The notes beneath the pieces were generated by a model that saw nothing but the letters and a program-made list of their open reading frames with translations, did not search any database and was not told the origin of the DNA. Positions 51,658-64,000 of a DNA stretch of 64,000 nucleotides are shown here, one piece after another. Position numbers and translations under genes: made by a program. The number at the start of each line of letters is the position of its first letter. The stretch's first letter is position 1. Source of the stretch: Streptomyces sp. NBC_00459 (GTDB lineage: Bacteria > Actinomycetota > Actinomycetes > Streptomycetales > Streptomycetaceae); NCBI RefSeq assembly GCF_036013955.1, contig NZ_CP107903.1, positions 1,550,001 to 1,614,000 of the forward strand, written 5' to 3'.

Positions 51658-52224
51658 TTAGCTGTTCACCCGGCCGAGGTAGTCGCTCGTACGGGTGTCG
51701 ACCTTGATCTTCTCACCGGTGGTGATGAAGAGCGGGACCTGGATCTGGTGGCCCGTCTCCAGCGTGGCCGGCTTGGTGCCGCCCGTGGAGCGGTCGCCCT
51801 GGACGCCCGGCTCGGTCTCCTGGACGACGAGCTCGACGGCGGCCGGCAGCTCGACGAAGAGCACCTCGCCCTCGTGCTGCGCGACCGTGGCGGTGAAGCC
51901 CTCGATCAGGAAGTTGGCGGCGTCGGCGACGGCCTTGCGGTCCACCATGAGCTGGTCGTACGTCTCCATGTCCATGAAGACGAAGTACTCGCCGTCCATG
52001 TAGGAGAACTGCATGTCGCGCTTGTCGACAGTGGCCGTCTCGACCTTGACGCCGGCGTTGAACGTCTTGTCGACGACCTTGCCGGAGAGCACGTTCTTGA
52101 GCTTGGTGCGCACGAAGGCAGGGCCCTTGCCGGGCTTGACGTGCTGGAACTCGACGACGGACCAGAGCTGGCCCCCGTCGAGCTTGAGCACCAGGCCGTT
52201 CTTGAGGTCGTTCGTGGAAGCCAC
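51658..52224 (-). CDS. efp: Elongation factor P
   Basis: This 188-residue factor relieves ribosome stalling at polyproline. It has three beta-barrel domains. The N-terminal loop that carries the tip residue reads [17 protein letters not shown], where the Lys of PGKGPA is the position modified in some bacteria. The middle has [17 protein letters not shown], and the C-terminus has [25 protein letters not shown]. It is followed by nusB. Confidence 0.97.
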   Translation of the reverse strand: MASTNDLKNGLVLKLDGGQLWSVVEFQHVKPGKGPAFVRTKLKNVLSGKVVDKTFNAGVKVETATVDKRDMQFSYMDGEYFVFMDMETYDQLMVDRKAVADAANFLIEGFTATVAQHEGEVLFVELPAAVELVVQETEPGVQGDRSTGGTKPATLETGHQIQVPLFITTGEKIKVDTRTSDYLGRVNS

Positions 52225-52283
52225 GGTTGCGGAATCTCCTGGACTGACGTGGACGACCCCGGGGCAGACGCGACAGCTCGAAG

Positions 52284-53393
52284 CTAGAGCGCGAGCAGTT
52301 CCTTGGTCGTGATGGTGAGTAGCTCGGGTCCGCCGTCCGCCTCAGGGCGTACGACGAGCGTGTCATCGATCCGGACACCGCCCCGGCCCGGGAGGTGGAC
52401 CCCCGGTTCGACGGTGACCGGCACGCAAGCGTCCAGTTTACCCATGGCTGCGGGGCCGAGCTGCGGGTCCTCGTCGATTTCGAGCCCGACACCGTGTCCG
52501 ACGAGCTCCGGAAGGCGGTCCGCGTACCCCGCGGAGTCCAGTACCTGGCGGGCCGCGCGGTCCACGTCACGGTAGGCGGCGCCCGGTGCCAGGGCCTCGC
52601 GCCCAGCGCGCTGGGCTGCGAAGACGAGGTCGTAGAGCTCGATCTGCCAGTCGGCCGGCGAGGTCCCGATGACGAACGTGCGGCCGATCTCACAACGGTA
52701 TCCGCGGTAGACGGCGCCGAGACAAACAGAGAGGAAGTCTCCTTCCTCCACACGCCGATCTGTGGGCCGATGCCCCCGGCGGCCGGAATGGGGCCCGGTG
52801 GCGACAGCGGTCGCGAAGGCGGGGCCGTCGGCGCCGTGATCGACGAGCCGCCGCTCCAGTTCCAGGGCGAGATGTCTCTCCGTACGCCCGACGAGAATGG
52901 ACTCCAGCAGCTCGCCGAGCGCCTGGTCGGTGATCTCGGCGGCGATCCGCAGACAGGCGATCTCCTCCTCGTCCTTGACCAGGCGGAGCTGTTCGACGGC
53001 GCCACCGAGATCGGCGAGACGCAGCCGGGGCGCGACCGAGCCGATGGCGCGATGCCGGGCCACGGTCAGATGGTGCTCCTCGACGGCGAGCGACTCGGTC
53101 CCCTGGGCGGCGGCGAGATCGGCGGCTGCGACCGCCGGATCGCCGCCGGGCGCGGACAGCACGTGCACACGCAGGGCCTCGTCAGGACGGCTGCCCTCGG
53201 GGGGCCGGTCGTCCTCGGGCCCCGCACACACGAGCAGGTCCTCACGCTTTCCCAGCAGCAGGACGGCTCCCTGGGGAGCCGCGCCTGCGAGATACCGCAC
53301 ATTGGCGGCGCGGGAGACCAGCGCTCCCGCACTGCCGCCCGCGTGACACTGCTCCCGAAGCCGCGCTCTGCGCGCCGCGTACGCCTCTGACAT
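52284..53393 (-). CDS. M24 (aminopeptidase P-like) protein with altered metal ligands
   Basis: This 369-residue protein has an N-terminal creatinase-like domain (1-135) and a C-terminal pita-bread domain. The usual five metal ligands Asp-Asp-His-Glu-Glu are not all present. The first Asp position is Cys224 ([10 protein letters not shown]), the second is Glu235 (RCEIGRTF), His300 (GHGVGLEI) and Glu329 (VTVEPGVH) remain, and the last Glu is Asp343 (RIDDTLVV). It could use one metal or none, or have lost peptidase activity. It lies 59 bases upstream of efp, which is often preceded by a Xaa-Pro peptidase gene in Streptomyces. Activity is not assumed. Confidence 0.8.
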   Translation of the reverse strand: MSEAYAARRARLREQCHAGGSAGALVSRAANVRYLAGAAPQGAVLLLGKREDLLVCAGPEDDRPPEGSRPDEALRVHVLSAPGGDPAVAAADLAAAQGTESLAVEEHHLTVARHRAIGSVAPRLRLADLGGAVEQLRLVKDEEEIACLRIAAEITDQALGELLESILVGRTERHLALELERRLVDHGADGPAFATAVATGPHSGRRGHRPTDRRVEEGDFLSVCLGAVYRGYRCEIGRTFVIGTSPADWQIELYDLVFAAQRAGREALAPGAAYRDVDRAARQVLDSAGYADRLPELVGHGVGLEIDEDPQLGPAAMGKLDACVPVTVEPGVHLPGRGGVRIDDTLVVRPEADGGPELLTITTKELLAL

Positions 53394-53470
53394 GCCCCGA
53401 GCGTAGGAGCGCGGACGGCTTCCCGCCGGTCGGAGAGGGCCGAGTGGGCGGTGGCCGCAGACCTTCTCGC

Positions 53471-53648
53471 CCCCGCCGCCCCTACCCGTCCCGTCCTTCT
53501 GGGGCTCCGTCCCAGACCCCGCTCCTCAAACGCCGGAGAGGCCGGCATACCAGCCCGTCCGGCGTTTGAGGACGAGGCCGTTCAGGCCGAGGCGGGGGGC
53601 TGGGGGCGGCAGCCCCCAGGGACGGGACAGGTAGGGGCGGCGGGGGCG
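53471..53648. repeat. Family A intergenic repeat, inverted pair
   Basis: The 350-base gap between the M24 gene and the P-loop gene is filled by two inverted copies: cgcccctacccgtcccgtcc and ctcaaacgccggagaggccg to the left, and cagcccgtccggcgtttgag, gacgaggccgttcaggccga and gggacgggacaggtaggggc to the right. The centre is near 53545. It is the third copy of the family seen at 14030-14252 and 33276-33389. No gene is supported here. Confidence 0.8.
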
Positions 53649-53743
53649 GGCCACTCGTTCGGCCCACCCGGACCCGCCTGGCACCGCTCAGTCCCCGACA
53701 GGCGCACGCCCGACGCAAGGCGTATCCTGACCCGCTTCCCGGA

Positions 53744-54715
53744 CTACCACTTGGGCGGGCTGGCCAGCAGTCGCGTGAGGACGTCGTCCAGGACCCGGGC
53801 CGTCGCCGGTACGTCGAGTTGGGAGTTGTCGATGATCGGGAGGCCGGAGCCGTACCAGCCCGCCATCCGGCCGTGGATACGGGCGACCTCCTCGTCGGCG
53901 AGGCGGCGGTTGCCGGAGCGCTCGGCGTTGCGCTCCAGAACGATCTCCAGGCCGGGCAGCAGCACGACCGGCAACAGGCCCGGCCCGACATGCCGCTTCC
54001 AGCCGCCCAGGCCGACGACCGGGCGGTCGGGGAAGACCGCGTCGTCGAGGATGCACGAGATGCCGTTGGCCAGGAAGTTGCGCGCGGCGAAGCCGCAGGT
54101 GCGGCGGGCGAGACGGTACTGCGCCTCGGAATGGTCGTTCCACCCCGACTGCGGGTCGGCGAAGCCCGAGCGGACCCATTCGCGTACGTCGTCGAGGCTG
54201 ATGTGCGCGGTGGGCACCCGGCGATGGTCCGCCCAGTACTTGGCGACGCTCGTCTTCCCGGCGCCGGCCGGGCCGATCAGCAGCACGGCGAGGGGCGCGG
54301 AGGCCGGGTCGACGGCGCCCGTGGCGGGCGGCGGGCCCGGCGCCGGGACGAAGTCGCCCTGCGGCAGCCGCATATGGCCGGTGGTGTCGGGCGTGGGCGG
54401 CACCGGGGCATGCTGAGGAACGGGCGCGTGCTGCGGTACGGGCGGATGCTGGGCCTGCTGACCCGGCCCCGAGGGGACTCCCCCGGTATAGAGCGGGGCC
54501 GGAGCCGGTGGCCGGGTCGGGGGTGCGGAACCCGGGTGCGCGCCCGGGTGTTGCTGCCCCGCGTGCGGGACTGCCGACGACCAGTCGGCGCCCGGTCCTT
54601 GCCCCGGCTGGTGGGGCGGCGGCAGCGGAGACCCCACTGCGTCCTGCATCCGGTGCCACTCCATCTCGTACAGGCGATTGGCGCTGGCCGGCGGGGCACG
54701 GACCCCGCTCGCCAC
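53744..54715 (-). CDS. P-loop ATPase/kinase-like protein with Pro-rich N-terminus
   Basis: This protein of up to 323 residues has a disordered Pro/Gln/His-rich N-terminus (about 30-120, with a repeated PVPQHAPVPQHA tract). Its C-terminal kinase-like P-loop domain (about 140-323) has Walker A LLIGPAGAGKTSVAKYWAD, ISLDDVREWV and ILDDAVFPDRP, with a likely phosphate or nucleotide role. The start is uncertain: GTG at 54715 is the farthest, and ATG at 54664 is plausible. It lies 99 bases downstream of aroB on the same strand. The partner and substrate are unknown. Confidence 0.7.
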   Translation of the reverse strand: MASGVRAPPASANRLYEMEWHRMQDAVGSPLPPPHQPGQGPGADWSSAVPHAGQQHPGAHPGSAPPTRPPAPAPLYTGGVPSGPGQQAQHPPVPQHAPVPQHAPVPPTPDTTGHMRLPQGDFVPAPGPPPATGAVDPASAPLAVLLIGPAGAGKTSVAKYWADHRRVPTAHISLDDVREWVRSGFADPQSGWNDHSEAQYRLARRTCGFAARNFLANGISCILDDAVFPDRPVVGLGGWKRHVGPGLLPVVLLPGLEIVLERNAERSGNRRLADEEVARIHGRMAGWYGSGLPIIDNSQLDVPATARVLDDVLTRLLASPPKW

Positions 54716-54814
54716 CGAACGGTACCGTCCCGGGCCGCCGTTTGGTGAACGGCCCGGGACGGCCCGAAGTGCCCGTCGCCACAGGCAAATCGGGCCAAGC
54801 GCCCGAGGCGGGAG

Positions 54815-57602
<2,788 letters not shown>

Positions 57603-57773
57603 CGGTGCTCCTCATACTCGCGCCCTGGGACTGCCCTGCGTACGCGCGTCCTCGCGTACGGCGACGGCGTGACCCGGGTGCGCGGCCCTGGCCCGCCACC
57701 CCGATCCTCCCACGTCCGGGCCGAATGGCTGATCGGCGGTCCAGCAAGCGGACGCGGAGCGGAATCGCTTGGG

Positions 57774-58613
57774 TCAGCGGTCTGCCAGCGCCTTCTCGCC
57801 CGCCCTGCGCATGGCGCCCAGCGGGCCGGGGACGAGCCCGGTCATCTGTTCCACCTGAAGCACCGCCTGGTGCACCAGCAGGTCGAGCCCGCTCACGACC
57901 GCCCCGCCGTACGCCGACCAGCGGGCCGCCAGATCGGTCGGCCAGGGGTGGTAGAGCACGTCGAAGAGGGTCGCGGGCCGTTCCGGGACCGCATGGGACA
58001 GCGCGTCCGTGGCTCCGGCCGGGGTGGTGGCGATCACCAGCGGGGCGTGCAGCGCGAGGGCCGCGTCCGCCCAGTCCGCCGTACGGACCTCGACGTCGAG
58101 GCGCTCGCCCCACTGCCGCATCTCGGCGGCCCGGGCCTCGCTGCGGACGTACACGACGACCTCGCCCGTACAGATCCGGGCGAGCGCTGCGAGCGCGGAG
58201 GAGGCGGTGGCGCCCGCGCCGAGGATCGCGGCGGAGTCGACCTGTTCGATGCCGTGCTCGCGCAGGGCGCCGACGATCCCGGGGATGTCGGTGTTGTCGC
58301 CGACGCACCGCCCGTCCGCGCCGAACACGACGGTGTTGACGGCCTCGACCGACGCGGCAGTCTCGCTGACCTCGTCGAGCAGCGGGATGACCGCCCGCTT
58401 CAGCGGCATGGTCAGCGACAATCCCGCCCACTCGGCCCCGAGCCCTGCCAGGAACTCCGGCAGTCCCGCCTCGTCGACCTCGAAGCGGTCGTACGTCCAG
58501 TCCGCGAGTCCCAGTTCCTCGTACGCGGCGCGGTGCAGCACCGGGGAGAGGGAATGGGCGATGGGGGAACCGAGCACCGCTGCCCGGCGGGCGTCAGCTG
58601 CCCGTTCTCGCAT
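57774..58613 (-). CDS. aroE: Shikimate dehydrogenase
   Basis: It reduces 3-dehydroshikimate with NADPH. The 279-residue protein has GSPIAHSLSPVLHRAAYEELG, the catalytic Lys in LTMPLKRAVIP, NTVVFG, DNTDIPGIVGAL and a Rossmann ILGAGATASSALAAL. ATG at 58613 has AAGGA 8 bases upstream and overlaps the end of mltG by 20 bases. A longer frame to 58643 is possible. Confidence 0.95.
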   Translation of the reverse strand: MRERAADARRAAVLGSPIAHSLSPVLHRAAYEELGLADWTYDRFEVDEAGLPEFLAGLGAEWAGLSLTMPLKRAVIPLLDEVSETAASVEAVNTVVFGADGRCVGDNTDIPGIVGALREHGIEQVDSAAILGAGATASSALAALARICTGEVVVYVRSEARAAEMRQWGERLDVEVRTADWADAALALHAPLVIATTPAGATDALSHAVPERPATLFDVLYHPWPTDLAARWSAYGGAVVSGLDLLVHQAVLQVEQMTGLVPGPLGAMRRAGEKALADR

Positions 58614-60372
58614 CGAACTTGTCCTTGAGCTTGAGGAATGCATCGTGTGTCTTGGCGAATTCGGTCGTCTTCACACCGTCGGTGGCCACGAAGTAGTACC
58701 AGCCGTCGTCGGTCGGATTCAGCGTCGCCTTGATCGCCACTTCACCCGGGTTTCCGATCGGTCCGGGCGGCAGACCCTTGTTGGTATACGTGTTGTACGG
58801 GTCCTTGTTGCTGTTGATCTCCGACTCGCTGATGTCGATATTGCTCTCGTTCTTGGCGTAGTTGAAGGTCGAGTCGAACTGCAGGGCGCCGTAGGTCTCG
58901 GGGTTCGCGAGATTGAGACGGTTGTAGACGACCTCCGCCATCTTGCGGTAGTCGTCACTGGTCTTACCCTCGGCCTGGACGAGACTCGCGACCGTGATGA
59001 CCTGCAACGGGCTGTCGAGGTCGAGCGCCTTGGCCTTGGCCTCGAGATCGAGCGCGTCGTACTTGGCGGCGGCCGTCGTGACCATTTCCTTCAGGACATC
59101 CGCAGGTTTCATGCCCTTGGCGGCAGGATAGGTGGTCGGGTAAAGGAAACCTTCCAGCGGGTCCTTGATTTCCTTGTTGTCATTCGCCCAATCCGGCAGA
59201 CCCAGGGTCTTGTAATCCTTTTTGGCAACCTTCTGGGTGGTACCGGAGGAAAGTCCGAGCTGTTTGTCGATCGCCTCGTAGACCTGCACGTTGCGCTGCC
59301 CCGGCTTGACGATCAGATTGTTCTGACTCTTCGGGTCGAGCATCATCGTGACGGCACTCTTGGCGGACATCTCCTTGTTCAGGACATAGACGCCGGCCTG
59401 GATCGTCTTTCCCTTGGGATTATCCGACTGGGCGGCCACAAAGGCGTCGACACTCTTGACGACACCTTTCTCCTTCAGCACCTGGGCGATTTCGTAGCCG
59501 CCCGCGCCCTTGGGGATCTCGACGGTGACCGTCGCACTCGTGCCGTCGCCCGCGAAGTCGGGAGCGGGGCCGAAACGATTTTGGTAGAACTGGTACCCGA
59601 AATACCCGATTCCGGCGATGCCGCCGCCGAACACCAGGACGACCACCAGGCAGGCGGTTCCACTGCGGCCCTTCTTGGTCTTGCCGCCCTTCCCGCTCTT
59701 GCCGGCCTTGTCGCCGTCCCTGCCCTTCCGGTCACCGCGGCCCCGGCGCCCCTCTGTCTCGCCCTCGGGCTCGTCCTCATCGTCACCGTCCGCGAAGAAG
59801 GCGTGCTCGCCCTGGTCGGGTCCCGGGTCCCAGCCCGTCTGCGGTTCCGGCTCACGCTCGGGCTCCGGCTCGGCTCGGCGCCTGGCGGGCGGCTCCGGCG
59901 GCGGGTACGCGTCGGGGGTGCCGTAGTAGTCGGGCTGCTGGCCGCCGTACGCGGCGGCCTGCTGGGCGTACGGGTCCGTGGGGTCGGCGGCGTACGGAAC
60001 CTGCCCCTGCTGACCGGCGTCCCAGCCACCGTTCGCGTACTGCTGCTGGCCCTGCTGATCGACGTACTGCTGCGGGTGGGCCTGCTCGCCGTACTGCTGC
60101 GGGTACTGCTGATGCTGAGGCTGCGACGGGTACTGCTGCGGGTACTGCTGGTTCGGGTACTGCTGCTGCGCCTGACCGTAGGCGGCCTGCTGACCGTCGT
60201 TCCAGTCGCCGTACTGCTGCTGTTGCGACTGCTGCTGCGGGTAGTGCTGCGGCTGGCCGCCGTAGGAGGACTGGTCGGCCTGGGCCTGCTGCCCTTCCCA
60301 TCCGACGTCCCCGTACAACGGGTCCTCCGGATGCCACGGTTCGGAGCCTGGGCCCCGGCCATACTCAGTCAT
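58594..60372 (-). CDS. mltG: Endolytic transglycosylase MltG with Gln/Tyr-rich cytoplasmic tail
   Basis: MltG cleaves nascent peptidoglycan strands at the membrane. The 592-residue protein has a long disordered N-terminus rich in Q, Y, P and G (about 25-150), an acidic then Lys-rich stretch, one TM (GTACLVVVLVFGGGIAGIGYFGYQF, about 242-266), and the YceG domain. The domain includes ITVASLVQAEGKTSDDYRK (catalytic Glu in QAEG), LQFDSTFNYAKN and GLPPGPIGNPGEVAIKATLNP. ATG at 60372 is chosen; an upstream stretch is an unlikely extension. The next gene, ruvX, is 125 bases away. The Q/Y tail is unusual. Confidence 0.94.
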   Translation of the reverse strand: MTEYGRGPGSEPWHPEDPLYGDVGWEGQQAQADQSSYGGQPQHYPQQQSQQQQYGDWNDGQQAAYGQAQQQYPNQQYPQQYPSQPQHQQYPQQYGEQAHPQQYVDQQGQQQYANGGWDAGQQGQVPYAADPTDPYAQQAAAYGGQQPDYYGTPDAYPPPEPPARRRAEPEPEREPEPQTGWDPGPDQGEHAFFADGDDEDEPEGETEGRRGRGDRKGRDGDKAGKSGKGGKTKKGRSGTACLVVVLVFGGGIAGIGYFGYQFYQNRFGPAPDFAGDGTSATVTVEIPKGAGGYEIAQVLKEKGVVKSVDAFVAAQSDNPKGKTIQAGVYVLNKEMSAKSAVTMMLDPKSQNNLIVKPGQRNVQVYEAIDKQLGLSSGTTQKVAKKDYKTLGLPDWANDNKEIKDPLEGFLYPTTYPAAKGMKPADVLKEMVTTAAAKYDALDLEAKAKALDLDSPLQVITVASLVQAEGKTSDDYRKMAEVVYNRLNLANPETYGALQFDSTFNYAKNESNIDISESEINSNKDPYNTYTNKGLPPGPIGNPGEVAIKATLNPTDDGWYYFVATDGVKTTEFAKTHDAFLKLKDKFDARTGS

Positions 60373-60497
60373 CGATCCCCTAGAGCCGCGAGGCGGCCGA
60401 TCACGCGGCCCCCACATCGCCGCTACCGTTCCGCCTCTTACTGTGCGGCTACTGTTCGAACAGAGCCACAATCGCGCGGAACGTTACCGTATCGCGA

Positions 60498-60983
60498 TCA
60501 GATGACCACTTCGACGCCCTCGCCGGGTGCTTTACCTGACACTCGTTCGGATTCCAGGGCCTGTTGCAGGATGATCACGGCTGCGGCCTGGTCAATGACC
60601 GATCTGCCCTTTTTCGATTTCACGCCCGAGGCGCGCAGTCCCTGACTGGCCGTCACCGTCGTCATGCGCTCGTCAACCAGCCGCACCGGGATCGGCGCGA
60701 TCAGGCCGGCCAGCTGCTGGGCGAAGCCGCGTACCTTCACGGCGGCGGGGCCCTCGCTCCCCTTGAGGGAGCGAGGGAGGCCGACGACGACCTCGATGGG
60801 TTCGTACTCGTCGATGAGTTGCTTCAACCGGCGCTGAGCTGCGGGAACGTCCCGGCCCGGGACCGTCTCCACCGGAGTGGCGAGGATCCCGTCGGGGTCG
60901 CACGAGGCGACCCCGATCCGGGCGTCCCCGACGTCGATCGCGAGTCGACGGCCGCGTCGCATGGCGTTGTCTTCGCCGCTCAC
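60498..60983 (-). CDS. ruvX: Holliday junction resolvase-like RuvX (YqgF)
   Basis: This 161-residue RNase-H-fold protein is a putative pre-16S rRNA processing nuclease and/or Holliday junction resolvase. It has [20 protein letters not shown] (first Asp), [33 protein letters not shown] (second acidic residue) and [19 protein letters not shown] (final Asp). GTG at 60983 overlaps the alaS stop (GTGA), so it is coupled to alaS. The two form the common alaS-ruvX-mltG-aroE string. Confidence 0.95.
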   Translation of the reverse strand: MSGEDNAMRRGRRLAIDVGDARIGVASCDPDGILATPVETVPGRDVPAAQRRLKQLIDEYEPIEVVVGLPRSLKGSEGPAAVKVRGFAQQLAGLIAPIPVRLVDERMTTVTASQGLRASGVKSKKGRSVIDQAAAVIILQQALESERVSGKAPGEGVEVVI

Positions 60984-63652
60984 TTGGCCGTTTCCGCCAC
61001 AAGGCGCTCGACGGCGTCGACGGCCTCGCCGATGGCGGCCGGGTTCTGGCCACCGCCCTGGGCGACGTCCGGCTTGCCGCCACCGCCGCCACCGAGGGTC
61101 TTGGCGGCCGTACGAACCAGGTCGCCCGCCTTGAGACCGCGCTCGCGGGCGGCCTCGTTGGTGGCGATGACCGTCAGCGGCTTGCCGTTGGCGGTGGTGA
61201 AGAGGGCGACGACAGCGGCCCGACCGCCCTGGATGCGGCCCCGCACGTCGAGGACCAGCTTGCGCAGGTCGTCGGCGCTCGTGCCGTCCGGCACCTGACC
61301 GGTGACCAGGGCGACCCCGTTGACGTCCTTGGCGCCCTGGGCCAGCCCGGCAGCGGCCTGGAGGACCTTCTCGGCGCGGAACTTCTCGATCTCCTTCTCG
61401 GCGTCCTTCAGCTTGCCGAGCATGGCGGAGACCTTCTCCGGAAGCTCCTCCGGGCGGCCCTTGACCAGCTCCTGGAGCTGGGCGACGACCGTGTGCTCCC
61501 GGGCCAGGAAGTTGTAGGCGTCCACGCCCACCAGGGCCTCGATACGCCGTACACCCGAACCGATGGACGACTCACCGAGCAGCTTGACCAGGCCGAGCTG
61601 GGCGGTGTTGTGGACGTGGGTGCCGCCGCACAGCTCCTTGGAGAAGTCGCCGATCGTCACGACGCGCACACGCTCGCCGTACTTCTCGCCGAACTCGGCG
61701 ATGGCGCCCTGCTTCTTGGCCTCGTCGAGGCTGAGGATCTCGGCGTGCACGTCCAGGTCGCGGGCGAGCACCTCGTTGATCTGCTGCTCGACGTCGGTCA
61801 TCACGGCCGTCGGTACGGCGGACGGCGAACCGAAGTCGAAGCGGAAGCGGCCGGGCTGGTTCTCGGAACCGGCCTGGGCGGCCGTCGGGCCGAGGGCGTC
61901 GCGCAGGGCCTGGTGGGTGAGGTGGGTGGCCGAGTGGGCGCGGGCGATGGCCTTGCGGCGGCGCACGTCGATGGCGGCCTGGGCCTTGGCGCCGACGGTC
62001 ACCTCGCCGACCTGGACGACGCCCTTGTGGACGTACACGCCGGGCACCGGCTTCTGGCAGTCGCGGATCTCGATGACGGCACCGGTGTCGATCCTGATCC
62101 GGCCGGTGTCACCGATCTGGCCGCCGCCCTCGGCGTAGAACGGGGTGCGGTCGAGGACGATCTCGACCTCGTCGCCCTCGGTGGCGGCCGGGGAGGAGAC
62201 ACCGTCGACGAGGATGCCGACGACCGTCGACTCGCCCTCGGTGCGGTCGTACCCGACGAACTCGGTCTCACCGGCGGCGTCGGCGATCTCACGGTAGGCG
62301 CCCATGTCGGCGTGCCCGGTCTTCTTGGCCTTGGCGTCGGCCTTGGCGCGGTCCCGCTGCTCCTTCATCAGGCGCCGGAAGCCGTCCTCGTCCACGGAAA
62401 GGCCCTGTTCGGCGGCCATTTCGAGGGTGAGGTCGATCGGGAAGCCCCAGGTGTCGTGGAGCAGGAAGGCCTTGTCGCCCGAGAGGACCTGGCCGCCGGC
62501 GGCCTTGGTCTCCGTGACGGCGGTGTCGAGGATGTTGGTGCCGCCCTTGAGGGCCTTGAGGAAGGCGGCCTCCTCGGCGAGGGCCACGGTCTCGATGCGC
62601 TTGCGGTCGGTGATGAGCTCCGGGTACTGCTGGCCCATCGTCTTGATGACGACGTCGACGAGGTCGGCGACGACCGGCCCGGAGGCGCCCATCAGGCGCA
62701 TGTTGCGGATGGCGCGTCGCATGATGCGGCGCAGCACGTAGCCGCGCCCCTCGTTGCCGGGCGTGACACCGTCACCGATGAGCATGACGGACGTACGGAT
62801 GTGGTCGGCCACCACGCGCATGGAGACGTCGGTGTCGTGCTTCTCGCCGTAGCGCACACCGGTCAGCTCGGTGGCCTTGTCCATGACGACGCGCAGGGTG
62901 TCGGTCTCGTACATGTTCTGCACGCCCTGCAGGATCATGGCGAGTCGTTCGAGGCCGAGACCGGTGTCGATGTTCTGCGACGGCAGGTCGCCGAGGATCG
63001 GGAAGTCCTCCTTGCCGTCGCCGGCCCCGCGCTCGTACTGCATGAAGACCAGGTTCCAGATCTCCACGTACCGCTCGTCGTTGACGGCCGGGCCGCCCTC
63101 GACACCGAACTCGGGGCCGCGGTCGTAGTTGATCTCGGAGCAGGGTCCGCACGGGCCCGGGACGCCCATGGACCAGAAGTTGTCCTTCTTGCCCAGGCGC
63201 TGGATGCGCTCGGCCGGTACGCCGATCTGCTCGCGCCAGATCTGCTCGGCCTCGTCGTCGTCGAGGTAGACGGTGATCCAGAGCTTCTCGGGCTCAAGGC
63301 CGTAGCCACCGTCCGCGACGGAGTTGGTGAGCAGGTCCCAGGCGTACTTGATGGCTCCTTCCTTGAAGTAGTCCCCGAAGGAGAAGTTGCCGCACATCTG
63401 GAAGAACGTGCCGTGCCGGGTGGTCTTGCCGACCTCTTCGATGTCGGGTGTACGCACGCACTTCTGCACGCTGGTGGCGCGCGGGGCGGGCGGCTTCGTC
63501 TCACCGAGGAAGTACGGCTTGAAGGGGACCATGCCCGCGTTGACCAGGAGAAGAGTCGGGTCGTCCGCGATGAGCGACGCCGAAGGGACAACGGTGTGAC
63601 CGCGCTCCTCGAAGAAGCTCAGCCAGCGGCGACGAATTTCAGCCGACTCCAT
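60980..63652 (-). CDS. alaS: Alanyl-tRNA synthetase
   Basis: It charges tRNA-Ala and edits mischarged Ser/Gly. The 890-residue class II enzyme has the catalytic core (1-about 240, [25 protein letters not shown]), the editing domain with [13 protein letters not shown] (about 580-592) and CGGTHVHNT (about 678-686), and a C-terminal Ala-rich domain with [15 protein letters not shown]. The start ATG at 63652 shares one base with the upstream stop (TGATG). Confidence 0.98.
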   Translation of the reverse strand: MESAEIRRRWLSFFEERGHTVVPSASLIADDPTLLLVNAGMVPFKPYFLGETKPPAPRATSVQKCVRTPDIEEVGKTTRHGTFFQMCGNFSFGDYFKEGAIKYAWDLLTNSVADGGYGLEPEKLWITVYLDDDEAEQIWREQIGVPAERIQRLGKKDNFWSMGVPGPCGPCSEINYDRGPEFGVEGGPAVNDERYVEIWNLVFMQYERGAGDGKEDFPILGDLPSQNIDTGLGLERLAMILQGVQNMYETDTLRVVMDKATELTGVRYGEKHDTDVSMRVVADHIRTSVMLIGDGVTPGNEGRGYVLRRIMRRAIRNMRLMGASGPVVADLVDVVIKTMGQQYPELITDRKRIETVALAEEAAFLKALKGGTNILDTAVTETKAAGGQVLSGDKAFLLHDTWGFPIDLTLEMAAEQGLSVDEDGFRRLMKEQRDRAKADAKAKKTGHADMGAYREIADAAGETEFVGYDRTEGESTVVGILVDGVSSPAATEGDEVEIVLDRTPFYAEGGGQIGDTGRIRIDTGAVIEIRDCQKPVPGVYVHKGVVQVGEVTVGAKAQAAIDVRRRKAIARAHSATHLTHQALRDALGPTAAQAGSENQPGRFRFDFGSPSAVPTAVMTDVEQQINEVLARDLDVHAEILSLDEAKKQGAIAEFGEKYGERVRVVTIGDFSKELCGGTHVHNTAQLGLVKLLGESSIGSGVRRIEALVGVDAYNFLAREHTVVAQLQELVKGRPEELPEKVSAMLGKLKDAEKEIEKFRAEKVLQAAAGLAQGAKDVNGVALVTGQVPDGTSADDLRKLVLDVRGRIQGGRAAVVALFTTANGKPLTVIATNEAARERGLKAGDLVRTAAKTLGGGGGGKPDVAQGGGQNPAAIGEAVDAVERLVAETAK

Positions 63653-64000
63653 CAGTGGTCCTCATTCCGGTTGTACGAGCGCTTGTTGTCCAGCATCCCG
63701 TAGTGCTTCTCGTCGTGCTTCTGGTTTTCCGGCCCGCGGTCGAGGGCGGCGAGCCGCCGCTGCGCGGGCAGGCCGCGGCCCGGGGGTTCGGCGATCCCGA
63801 GGGCCTCGCCCAGCTCGGCCTCGCGCTGGAGCATCCCGGCCCGTACGTCGAGGGCGAAGTCCTTGACCCGGTGCCCGGCCTCGATCGCCTTGTTGGCGGC
63901 CTGCGCGGCGAGATGCTCGGGGGTCAGCTGGCGGATCTTGCGGTTGACCTTGGTCGTGGCCCACACACCGGCCGCGGCGCCCGCGGTGAACCAGAACGTA
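63652..64000 (-). CDS. DUF6167-family small membrane protein (5' end cut by window edge)
   Basis: Reading in frame to the right edge gives [33 protein letters not shown] and then [23 protein letters not shown] (quoted in parts). It ends in a Lys/Asn-rich tail. A short hydrophobic stretch ([13 protein letters not shown]) followed by a basic helix is the DUF6167 pattern, usually found upstream of alaS in actinomycetes. The true start lies beyond 64000. Its stop overlaps alaS by one base, so the two are cotranscribed. Function unknown. Confidence 0.8.
   Translation of the reverse strand, partial: TFWFTAGAAAGVWATTKVNRKIRQLTPEHLAAQAANKAIEAGHRVKDFALDVRAGMLQREAELGEALGIAEPPGRGLPAQRRLAALDRGPENQKHDEKHYGMLDNKRSYNRNEDH

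Noticed and set aside
53394..53743. Small genes in the gap next to the P-loop protein
   Set aside because: The open frames fall on the family A repeat and have no start site or codon pattern supporting translation.
61493..63703. 736-codon open frame opposite alaS
   Set aside because: It is an antisense shadow of alaS with a Val/Gly/Asp/Leu-biased composition and no motifs.

Overview
The window is a high-GC chromosomal segment from an actinomycete, almost certainly a Streptomyces. The evidence is very GC-rich codon third positions, frequent GTG starts, and several signature genes: bldD, the actinobacterial IHF (mihF), GuaB1, a PriA without ATPase motifs, and type 2 OMP decarboxylase. The gene order his/rib ... 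fmt-priA-metK-coaBC-rpoZ-gmk-mihF-pyrF-pyrD-carBA-pyrCBR-bldD-nusB-efp-aro-alaS is, from memory, that of the S. coelicolor core around SCO1436 to SCO1502. No rRNA, tRNA, IS element, prophage or CRISPR array was seen.

Region 1 (1-5000) is a leftward set: FMN riboswitch, ribE, ribM, ribBA, ribH, hisE, hisG and a PH-domain membrane protein cut by the window edge. Region 2 (5000-13900) is accessory metabolism. It holds an orphan chitinase-type promoter, a ROK regulator divergent from an MFS exporter, a hotdog thioesterase, a GH6 cellulase, a DUF5995 protein, an LLM oxidoreductase, and a flavin amine oxidase paired with a carbon-nitrogen hydrolase. Region 3 (14000-20700) is the most distinctive. 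An ABC importer operon ends in a HAD phosphatase fused to an endonuclease/exonuclease/phosphatase domain, and a HutC-type GntR regulator is transcribed divergently. It looks like uptake and two-step hydrolysis of a phosphodiester or organophosphate.

Region 4 (20800-30000) holds an Lrp regulator, guaB1, a barstar-like protein, two MMPL transporters, a SorC regulator and rpe. Region 5 (30000-40000) is housekeeping: rsmB, fmt, priA, metK, coaBC, rpoZ, gmk and mihF. Region 6 (40200-50250) is the leftward pyrimidine operon pyrR-pyrB-pyrC-(PH protein)-carA-carB-pyrD-pyrF, with many 4-base stop/start overlaps and a likely PyrR-binding RNA loop before pyrR. Region 7 (50300-64000) has bldD with its own operator boxes, nusB, efp, an M24 peptidase homologue with altered metal ligands, a P-loop protein, the shikimate genes aroB, aroK, aroC and aroE, mltG, ruvX, alaS and a DUF6167 membrane protein.

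Two families of short GC-rich intergenic repeats recur, each at three sites. Family A is at 14.1, 33.3 and 53.5 kb. Family B is at 20.7, 27.8 and 51.2 kb. Starts were adjusted to match family lengths, Shine-Dalgarno spacing or operon overlap. All functions come from reading motifs; no database search was run.
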